Shown piece after piece: positions 1 to 5,535 of a DNA stretch of 6,132 nt. This stretch comes from Candidatus Eiseniibacteriota bacterium. Its GTDB lineage: Bacteria; Eisenbacteria; RBG-16-71-46. Location: positions 1 through 6,132 of the forward strand of contig JAHFBX010000189.1 in assembly GCA_023249815.1 (NCBI GenBank). Reading direction: 5' to 3'. Position 1 is the stretch's first letter. Each line of letters opens with the position of its first letter. A program made the translations under genes and the position numbers. The notes under the pieces were generated by a model. The model made no database searches. It was not told the origin of the DNA and saw only the letters and a list, made by a program, of their open reading frames with translations.

Positions 1-150
1 CGCCTCACTTGGCTGCCGGCGCTCGTGGCGCAGCAGGCGGCTTACGCATTGCTGCTGCTCGCGCGCGGCCACGCCGCCGCGGCGGGCGCGGTGCCGCGGG
101 CGCTGCTCGACGCGGCTACGGGGAAGCGGCCCGCGGAGGTGCGGCTTTGA
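1..150 (+). CDS. C-terminal end of a probable family 2 glycosyltransferase (5' partial)
   Basis: Frame 1 is open from the window edge to the TGA at 148-150, giving the last 49 residues of a protein that begins upstream. 44 of the 49 codons end in G or C, as in the downstream genes, whereas the overlapping frame that extends the methyltransferase upstream gives an Ala/Arg/Gly-rich low-complexity peptide. The fragment begins RLTWLPALVAQQ, continues with a short hydrophobic run (YALLLLARG), then a small-residue stretch and ALLDAATGKRPAEVRL. This hydrophobic run, ARG, ALLDA pattern resembles the C-terminal tail of membrane-associated GT2 (rhamnosyltransferase-like) enzymes in polysaccharide clusters, which would fit the neighbours. 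The catalytic domain is outside the window, so the family is a guess from the tail; the existence of the coding frame is better supported than its function. Its stop overlaps the next gene's TTG start by 4 nt. Confidence 0.6.
   Translation, partial: RLTWLPALVAQQAAYALLLLARGHAAAAGAVPRALLDAATGKRPAEVRL
135..140 (+). promoter_or_regulatory. Strong Shine-Dalgarno fixing a TTG start
   Basis: GGAGGT at 135-140 is a near-perfect anti-16S complement and lies 6 nt before the TTG at 147. It sits inside the end of the upstream gene. It decides the start of the methyltransferase: the ATG at 9 in the same frame has no such site and would add 46 residues of low-complexity Ala/Arg/Gly sequence. Confidence 0.8.
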
Positions 151-977
151 GCGCGCCGCGCGCCGAGGTGCCGCAACGGGGCCCTCGCGAGCGAGCGGTG
201 TTCCTGCGCGAGGTCATCGCCGCGCTGCCCCAGGGCGCGCGCGTGCTCGACGCCGGTTGTGGGCCGGGCTCATGGCCGTACGCGCTCCGGCCGGATCTCG
301 ACGTTTTCGGATTTGACATCAGGTTCCCGCCCGGGCCGCCGCAGCGGAGCGAGCGCGTTCGAGTGTTTCGTGGCGACCTCGCGCGACTCCCGCTTGGCGC
401 CGACACGTTCGACCTCACGGTGTGCCACTACGTGCTCGAGCACGTCACCGAGCTCCACGCGTGCTGCGACGAGCTGGCGCGCGTGACGCGGCCGCGCGGC
501 ACGGTCTACGTCTCGGTGCCGCGCGCGGCGGCATTCGACGACCGCCTCTACCGGTTCGCCGGGGTGTTCGCGAAAGTCGTGCTGATGAAGTTCAAGAAGC
601 GCTTGGAGCACCAGCAACGCTTCGACTTCCATACGCTCATCGACCTGTTCTATGCGCGCGGCCTGAGGCTCACGGCGACGGCGCGAGTCCCGGCGGGATT
701 CAGCTGGATGAACGACCCGCGCACGAAGCCACTCCAGGGCGCATTCACCGCCGCGCTCGCCGGGCTGCATGGCCTGACTGGCTGGGACCTCGCGCGCGAC
801 GCGAACTTCGTGCTCACGTTCGAGAAGGTGGGGGACGTGGGCTACCGGAAGGTCACGCACGTCTGCCGCGAGTGCGGCGAGCACGCGATCGTGACGCCGT
901 CCGCGAGCGGCGCAACCGGCGGTTCGTGGACGTGCCCGACCTGTGGCAAGCCGAACCCGTTCGGCCGGGCGCGGTGA
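147..977 (+). CDS. Class I SAM-dependent methyltransferase with C-terminal zinc-ribbon-like tail
   Basis: Predicted 276-residue cytoplasmic methyltransferase of the Methyltransf_11/UbiE-like type, which transfers a methyl group from S-adenosylmethionine. Motif I is VLDAGCGPG at residues 33-41. The acidic residue ending strand 2 is D57 in FGFDI, GD at 76-77 lies near the adenine-binding region, and FDLTVCHYVLEHV at 88-100 is the strand 4 region. The next segment (TRPRGTVYVSVPR) matches the usual strand 5 region after motif III. After residue 230 the protein carries a separate tail with CREC at 240-243 and CPTC at 263-266, a CxxC-x19-CxxC arrangement typical of a small zinc ribbon; this is not part of the core fold. 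The TTG start is chosen because of the GGAGGT 6 nt upstream and the TTGA overlap with the preceding stop. Context suggests the substrate is a sugar or lipid-linked glycan intermediate, but no residue identifies it. The methyltransferase call is firm; the substrate is unknown. Confidence 0.9.
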   Translation: MSAPRAEVPQRGPRERAVFLREVIAALPQGARVLDAGCGPGSWPYALRPDLDVFGFDIRFPPGPPQRSERVRVFRGDLARLPLGADTFDLTVCHYVLEHVTELHACCDELARVTRPRGTVYVSVPRAAAFDDRLYRFAGVFAKVVLMKFKKRLEHQQRFDFHTLIDLFYARGLRLTATARVPAGFSWMNDPRTKPLQGAFTAALAGLHGLTGWDLARDANFVLTFEKVGDVGYRKVTHVCRECGEHAIVTPSASGATGGSWTCPTCGKPNPFGRAR

Positions 978-979
978 GG
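976..979 (+). promoter_or_regulatory. Ribosome binding site for the GT-B glycosyltransferase
   Basis: GAGG at 976-979 overlaps the TGA stop of the methyltransferase and lies 5 nt before the ATG at 985. It supports starting at 985 rather than at the in-frame ATG at 943, which lies inside the methyltransferase and would add 14 residues before the typical N-terminal strand MRVLHAP. Confidence 0.6.
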
Positions 980-984
980 GATTG

Positions 985-1995
985 ATGCGCGTTCTCCACG
1001 CGCCGTCGGAGATCGCCGGGCAACCCAGCATCCTCGCCCGCGCGCTGCGCGAGCTCGGCGTCGAGGCGTGGTCGCTGGCGACCAATCCGACATTCGCGCA
1101 GTACATGCCCGACGAGAGCCCGCCGCTCGACGCGATGGCGCCGCTGCCGCGCTACGCGGGCTACGCCGGGCTCGTCGTCAAGCACTTGCTGCGACACGAC
1201 GTGTTCCACTTCCACTTTGGCCGCACGCTCATCCCGCCGCACAACCTGGACCTGCCGCTCTATAGAGCACTCGGCAAGAAACTCGTGTTCCACTACCACG
1301 GCTGCGACGTGCGCAACAAGGCGCACATGCGCGCCACGCACGCCTGGTCCACGTGCACGGAGTGCGAGCCGTTCTGCATCCCGCGGCGGCAGGAGCGCAT
1401 CCTGCGCGAGGCGCGGCAGCACGCGCACGCCGAGCTCGTGTCCACGCCCGACCTGCTGGAGAGCGTGCCCACCGCGCGCCAGGTGAACGTCGCGGCGTGG
1501 CTCCCGGACTACGTGCCGCGGCCGGTTCGCGAGTCGCCGCGGCTGGTGCTGCACGCGCCCACGAACCGGCTCATCAAGGGGACGCCTCACATCGAGGCGG
1601 TGTTCGAGCAGCTGCGCCCGCGCTTCCCCGGCGTCGAGTTCCGCACCGTCGAAAAGGTGCCCTTGCTCGAGCTCCGGGACATGCTCGCCCGCTGCGACGT
1701 GCTCGTGGACCAGGTGTTCATGGGCTGGTATGGCATGGTCGCGGTGGAGGCGATGGCGCTCGCGCGTCCGGCGCTCGCGTACGTGCGGCCCGAGTTCGAG
1801 CCGCGCGCCGCCGGGTGCCCGGTCGTGCGCGTGAACGTCGAGACGCTCGAGCGCGAGCTCGCCGACCTGCTCCTGGACGCGCCCCGCCGTCGCGTGCTCG
1901 GCGAGGCCGGTCGCGTCTGGGTCGAGCGCGAGCACGACGCGAAGGTCGTCGCGCGCCGGCTGGTGGAGCTCTATCGCGAGATCGGCGCCACGTGA
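985..1995 (+). CDS. GT-B fold glycosyltransferase (GT4/GT1-like) with cysteine cluster
   Basis: Predicted 336-residue cytoplasmic or peripheral-membrane glycosyltransferase that would move a sugar from a nucleotide donor to a growing lipid-linked glycan. The N-terminal strand MRVLHAPSEIAGQ is followed by the acceptor-side domain with VFHFHFGR (73-80) and VFHYHGCDVR (101-110). The C-terminal donor domain opens near LVLHAPTNRLIKGT (187-200), a segment I recall from a GT4-like subgroup ('HAP-N--IKGT'), and includes DQVFMGWYGMVAVEAMA (242-258). The last segment corresponds to the E-x7-E region of GT4 enzymes: E254 is the second glutamate, while the position of the first is Gly247. Cysteines C107, C124, C127 and C131 (CTECEPFC at 124-131) form a cluster that could bind a metal. 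The gene starts 7 nt after the methyltransferase stop and its TGA overlaps the GTG of the flippase by 4 nt. Sugar and linkage cannot be told from sequence. Confidence 0.88.
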   Translation: MRVLHAPSEIAGQPSILARALRELGVEAWSLATNPTFAQYMPDESPPLDAMAPLPRYAGYAGLVVKHLLRHDVFHFHFGRTLIPPHNLDLPLYRALGKKLVFHYHGCDVRNKAHMRATHAWSTCTECEPFCIPRRQERILREARQHAHAELVSTPDLLESVPTARQVNVAAWLPDYVPRPVRESPRLVLHAPTNRLIKGTPHIEAVFEQLRPRFPGVEFRTVEKVPLLELRDMLARCDVLVDQVFMGWYGMVAVEAMALARPALAYVRPEFEPRAAGCPVVRVNVETLERELADLLLDAPRRRVLGEAGRVWVEREHDAKVVARRLVELYREIGAT

Positions 1996-3434
1996 GCGTT
2001 CGCGACTCGCTGCAGCGACTCTCCGGCGAAGCGGTGATCTACGGCGTGGGCCAGGTGAGCGGTCGCGCGGTCAACCTGCTGCTCGTGCCCGTGCTCACGC
2101 GCGCGCTTCTCAAGCAGCAGTACGGCGTCGCAGAGCTCGTGGCCGGCTACTCCGCGAGCGTGCTGCTGCTGCTCGTCTTCGGCATGGACGGCGCGCTGGC
2201 GCGGTTCTTCTACCAGCAGGAGGACCGGGCCGCACGGGTGCGCATGACGTCGTCGTCATTCGCATTCCGGGTCGTGACCGGGTGCGCGGTGGCGCTCGTG
2301 CTCGCCGCGGCCGCGCAGCCGCTCGCGAACGGCATGCTCGGGAGTGACGTCTACACCAAGTACCTGCGGCTGGGGGCGCTCACGCTGCCGTTCACGCTCG
2401 TGACGCTGTGGTGCAACGACCTGCTCCGCGTCACGTTCCAGCCGTGGAAGTTCGTGGCCCTGAACGTGTCGCAGTTGACACTCGTGGGCGGCCTGACGCT
2501 CGCGTTCGTGCTCGGTCGCGGGCTCGGCGTGGCCGGCGTCCTCTACGGCAAGCTCGCCGGCGACGCGCTCGCGGCCGTGTTCGGGCTCGTGCTGTGTCGG
2601 CACCACCTGCGGCCGCGCTTCGACGCCCCGATCCTCCGGCGCATGCTCGGCTACGGCCTGCCGCTCGTGCCGGTGGCGTTCGCCTATGGTGTCGTCGGCG
2701 CCATGGACCGCTGGACGCTGCAGCGGTTCGCGACGCTCGACGAGGTCGGCACCTACGCGCTCGCGCTCAAGTTCTTCGCCGTCGTCACCATGGGCGTCTC
2801 GGCGTTCCAGCTCGCGTTCATGCCGATGGCGTTCGCGCGCGCCCAGGATCCGGACGCGCCGCGTTTCTACGCGCGCGTGCTCGGGCTCTACGTCGTGGTG
2901 GCCACGGCGGGCGCGCTCGCGTGCGGGCTCGGTGCCCCGATCGCCATCCGGCTGCTCGCGACGCGCGACTACGCCGATGCCGCGCGCCCCGCGCTGTGGC
3001 TGGCCTTTGCCGCGGTCGCGCAGGGCGCCTACTATGTCTCGGCTCTGGGCATCAATCTCTCGCTCCGAAACGGCTGGCTCGCGGTCTCGACCGGCGGCGC
3101 GGCGCTCGTCGCGGCGATCGCCAACCTGGTGCTCGTGCCGCGGCTCGGGGCCGAGGGCGCAGCCGCCGCCACGTTCGCGGCGTATACGTCGTCGGCGGTG
3201 CTCACCTACGTGATCGCGCAGCGCCTGTATCCGCTGCCCTACCGGGGCGCGAGGCTCGCGGCGCTGTTCGCGGCGGGTGTGCTGCTCGGGTGGGTCTCGG
3301 TGCGCACGGCGCCGACGGGGGCGTGGGGCTGGGGTTGGCGCCTCGCGACGCTCCTGGCATTCGCGGCGCTGGCTTGGAAGAGCGACGTCTGGAAAGAGCG
3401 AGGCGCGGTCCGGCACCGGCCGGCGGCGCCCTGA
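1992..3434 (+). CDS. Wzx-type lipid-linked oligosaccharide flippase (MOP superfamily)
   Basis: Predicted 480-residue inner-membrane protein that would flip undecaprenyl-linked glycan units from the cytoplasmic to the periplasmic face. The N-terminus (SGEAVIYGVGQVSGRAVNLLLVPVLTR in outline, residues 11-37, then QQYGVAELV) matches the first helices of polysaccharide biosynthesis/RfbX proteins. GMDGALARFFYQ at 64-75 and the central GAMDRWTL...VGTYALALKFF (236-262) are characteristic family positions, the latter opening the second half of the MOP repeat. By eye there are about 12-14 hydrophobic segments, spread from residue 16 to 463, followed by a short basic cytoplasmic tail. The length is in the normal range for the family. 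The GTG start overlaps the previous stop (GTGA at 1992-1995); no strong Shine-Dalgarno precedes it, so it is probably translated by coupling. A long in-frame opening upstream of 1992 lies within the glycosyltransferase gene and is rejected. The transported glycan is unknown. Confidence 0.9.
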   Translation: MSVRDSLQRLSGEAVIYGVGQVSGRAVNLLLVPVLTRALLKQQYGVAELVAGYSASVLLLLVFGMDGALARFFYQQEDRAARVRMTSSSFAFRVVTGCAVALVLAAAAQPLANGMLGSDVYTKYLRLGALTLPFTLVTLWCNDLLRVTFQPWKFVALNVSQLTLVGGLTLAFVLGRGLGVAGVLYGKLAGDALAAVFGLVLCRHHLRPRFDAPILRRMLGYGLPLVPVAFAYGVVGAMDRWTLQRFATLDEVGTYALALKFFAVVTMGVSAFQLAFMPMAFARAQDPDAPRFYARVLGLYVVVATAGALACGLGAPIAIRLLATRDYADAARPALWLAFAAVAQGAYYVSALGINLSLRNGWLAVSTGGAALVAAIANLVLVPRLGAEGAAAATFAAYTSSAVLTYVIAQRLYPLPYRGARLAALFAAGVLLGWVSVRTAPTGAWGWGWRLATLLAFAALAWKSDVWKERGAVRHRPAAP

Positions 3435-3442
3435 ACCACACG

Positions 3443-3447
3443 AAAGG
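3443..3447 (+). promoter_or_regulatory. Ribosome binding site for the amidotransferase gene
   Basis: AAAGG at 3443-3447 (in context AAAGGCGG) lies 8 nt before the ATG at 3456, in the 21-nt gap after the flippase stop. This is the largest gap in the window. It shows no hairpin followed by a T-run and no room for a promoter, so the gene is most likely cotranscribed with the flippase. Confidence 0.6.
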
Positions 3448-3455
3448 CGGCAGTC

Positions 3456-5531
3456 ATGTGCGGCATCGCCGGACTCTACGACCGATATGGGCGCGCGGAT
3501 CTCGGCCGGGTGCAGGCCATGTCCCAGCTGTTGCGCCACCGCGGCCCGGATGACGAGGGGCTGGTGCTGCTGGATCCCGTGAGCGGGCAGTGGAGCACGC
3601 ACGGCGGCGCCGACACGCCGGCGGCCGTGTTCCGCTCCGGGTTGCCGTGGGCGCCCGCCCGCTCGCATGGCGCGCAGCTCACCGCGCGTCATGGCGTGGC
3701 GCTCGCCCACCGGCGGCTCGCCATCGTGGACCTGGAGCCCACGGGGCACCAGCCGTTGTGCGACGCCGCGCAGCGCGTGTGGATCGTCTACAACGGCGAG
3801 ATCTACAACCATGTCGAGCTGCGCGCCGAACTCGAGCGCGCCAGCCACAAGTTCCTGGGCACGAGCGACACCGAAGTGCTCGTGGCCGCGTTTCACGCGT
3901 GGGGCGAGCGCTGCCTCGATCGGCTGAACGGCATGTTCGCGTTCGCGCTGTGGGACGCCGAGCGCAAGCGCCTGTTCTGCGCGCGCGACCGCTTCGGCGT
4001 CAAACCGTTCTACTACCAGTACGACGGCAGCCGGTTCGCGTTCGCCTCGGAGGCCCGCGCGCTGGCACTCACGCAGGGCTGGCGGATCCAGCCGCAGCTC
4101 TCCGCGGTGCGCGACCTGCTGGCGCTCGACTGGGTGGACCACGAGTCGCACACGTTCTTCGACGGGCTTCGCCAGCTCCCGGCCGGGCACTGGTTGTCGG
4201 TGGGCGAGGAGGGCTTCCGCGTCGAGCGCTGGTGGACGCTGCCGTCCGCGGGGCCCGCGAGCGGGAGCGCCGAGGACCACGCACACGAGTTCGCCGAGCT
4301 GTTCACCGACGCCGTCGCACTGCGGCTTCGCGCCGACGTCGAGGTGGGCTCCTGCCTCTCGGGCGGACTCGATTCCAGCGCCGTGGTCACCACGGCGGCG
4401 AAGCAGAAGCACGCGGGCCTCCACGCGTTCACGTGCGCGTACGACGAGGGTCCGGCGTTCGACGAGCGGCCCTACGTTCGAGCCGTGGCGCAGGCGAGCG
4501 GGGCCACGTCGCACGTCGTGGTGCCGGATGGGAGCGACCTGTGGAACGTGTTCGACGCGCTCGCGGACCAGCAGGGCGAGCCCACCGCGGGGCCGGGCGT
4601 CTACTCTCAGTGGCAGGTCATGAAGCTCGCGCATGGCCAAGGACTCAAGGTGCTGCTCGACGGCCAGGGCGGTGACGAGACGCTGGCGGGCTACTTCCGC
4701 TACCTGCCGACGCGACTGCGGGACCTGGCCGAGGCCGGGCAGTGGTCGAGATTCGCGGCGCTGTTCGGGCCCGTGTCAGACCGGCTCGGGCTCGCAACGA
4801 CGCTGCTCCACACGTTCGAGCCATGGCTTCCGGAGACGCTCGTCTCCGCGCTTCGCCGCCGCTTCGGCCAAGGTAAAGACCGCGTGCTCTCGAGCCGGCT
4901 CCGCCGCGAGCGCTCGCAGGCTCCGCGCGCCGCGCGAGGTACGCGCTCGGGCCTGTGGGACCAGCTCGCGTTCGACACGCGGGTGCGACAGCTCCCGAGC
5001 CTGCTCCGCTACGAGGACCGAAGCAGCATGGCGTTCGCGATTGAGACGCGGCTGCCGTTCCTCGACTACCGGCTCGTCGAGTTCGCGTTCTCGCTTCCCG
5101 ACACCGAACGGCTGGACGGGATCACGACCAAGGCGATCGCGCGTCGCGCGCTGGGCGATCGGGTGCCCGCGAGCGTGCTCGAACGTCGCGACAAGATGGG
5201 CTTCGAGACGCCGGCCGACCTGTGGTTCCGCGGCCGGCACGCGGCCGAGGTGCGCCGCCGGCTCGCGCGACCGGGCCCGTTCCAGGAGTGGGTGGACGCC
5301 GCCGTGGTCCAGTCGTCGCTCGACGAGTATCTCGCCGGTCGCCGCGAGATCGGGCTCCAGATCTGGCGCTGGCTGTCGCTCGAGGCGTGGTCGCACCACT
5401 ACCTCGCGCGCGACCCGCGCGTGCTCGGGCGCCCGGCCGATCCCGCGGTCTCGGCGGGCCGGCACCTGGGCTACAGCGAGGCGGTCGAGCATCACGAGTC
5501 GGAGCTCACGGCGGGCACCACGGCCGGCTGA
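3456..5531 (+). CDS. asnB: Glutamine-hydrolysing asparagine synthase-like amidotransferase
   Basis: Predicted 691-residue cytoplasmic class II amidotransferase of the AsnB family: the N-terminal domain releases ammonia from glutamine and the C-terminal ATP pyrophosphatase-like domain adenylates a carboxylate and amidates it. Cys2 of MCGIAGLYD is the nucleophile, which fixes the start. Glutamine-site motifs are HRGPDDEG (28-35), HRRLAIVDL (85-93), NGEIYN (113-118) and SDTE (137-140). Synthase motifs are the PP-loop SGGLDSS (302-308), DGQGGDETLAGY (402-413), YEDRSSMAFAIETRLPFLDYR (519-539 in outline) and RRDKMGFETP (577-586). All key motifs are present, so it should be active. An extra segment of about 30-45 residues lies between the HRGPDDEG and HRRL motifs, and there is an Arg-rich linker near 467-500 and a tail after 650. 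In a polysaccharide operon the substrate is more likely a uronic-acid carboxyl or another glycan acid than free aspartate, but this is inference; the symbol denotes family only. Confidence 0.93.
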   Translation: MCGIAGLYDRYGRADLGRVQAMSQLLRHRGPDDEGLVLLDPVSGQWSTHGGADTPAAVFRSGLPWAPARSHGAQLTARHGVALAHRRLAIVDLEPTGHQPLCDAAQRVWIVYNGEIYNHVELRAELERASHKFLGTSDTEVLVAAFHAWGERCLDRLNGMFAFALWDAERKRLFCARDRFGVKPFYYQYDGSRFAFASEARALALTQGWRIQPQLSAVRDLLALDWVDHESHTFFDGLRQLPAGHWLSVGEEGFRVERWWTLPSAGPASGSAEDHAHEFAELFTDAVALRLRADVEVGSCLSGGLDSSAVVTTAAKQKHAGLHAFTCAYDEGPAFDERPYVRAVAQASGATSHVVVPDGSDLWNVFDALADQQGEPTAGPGVYSQWQVMKLAHGQGLKVLLDGQGGDETLAGYFRYLPTRLRDLAEAGQWSRFAALFGPVSDRLGLATTLLHTFEPWLPETLVSALRRRFGQGKDRVLSSRLRRERSQAPRAARGTRSGLWDQLAFDTRVRQLPSLLRYEDRSSMAFAIETRLPFLDYRLVEFAFSLPDTERLDGITTKAIARRALGDRVPASVLERRDKMGFETPADLWFRGRHAAEVRRRLARPGPFQEWVDAAVVQSSLDEYLAGRREIGLQIWRWLSLEAWSHHYLARDPRVLGRPADPAVSAGRHLGYSEAVEHHESELTAGTTAG

Positions 5532-5535
5532 CGCC

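Noticed and set aside
9..146. A 46-residue N-terminal extension of the methyltransferase from ATG 9
   Set aside because: It is low-complexity Ala/Arg/Gly sequence, overlaps the upstream gene in a better coding frame, and the strong GGAGGT lies before TTG 147.
853..1935. A 360-codon minus-strand open frame antisense to the GT-B glycosyltransferase
   Set aside because: The composition is Arg/His/Glu-rich without domain signals, and the plus strand carries a clear glycosyltransferase with conserved motifs.
1353..1991. A 213-residue N-terminal extension of the flippase in the same frame
   Set aside because: It lies inside the glycosyltransferase coding region in another frame and is Ala/Arg/Gly-rich low complexity. 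The flippase family N-terminus begins right at the GTG at 1992, so there is no fusion protein.
3435..3455. Possible terminator or promoter between flippase and amidotransferase
   Set aside because: The gap is 21 nt, has no stable hairpin with a T-run and no recognisable -35/-10 pair; it holds only a ribosome binding site.
2256..4640. A 794-codon open frame on the minus strand across the flippase and amidotransferase genes
   Set aside because: The translation is a His/Arg/Glu/Ala-rich mixture with no recognisable motif. It lies antisense to two genes with complete family motifs, and such long shadow frames are expected at this GC content.
3590..4675. A 361-codon plus-strand frame within the amidotransferase gene
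   Set aside because: It is an Arg-rich out-of-frame shadow of the AsnB-like gene with no motifs of its own.
4863..4953. Possible frameshift or foreign insertion at the Arg-rich stretch in the amidotransferase
   Set aside because: The frame stays open and motifs on both sides (DGQGGDE and YEDRSSMA) are in the same frame. The region corresponds to a variable linker in AsnB proteins.
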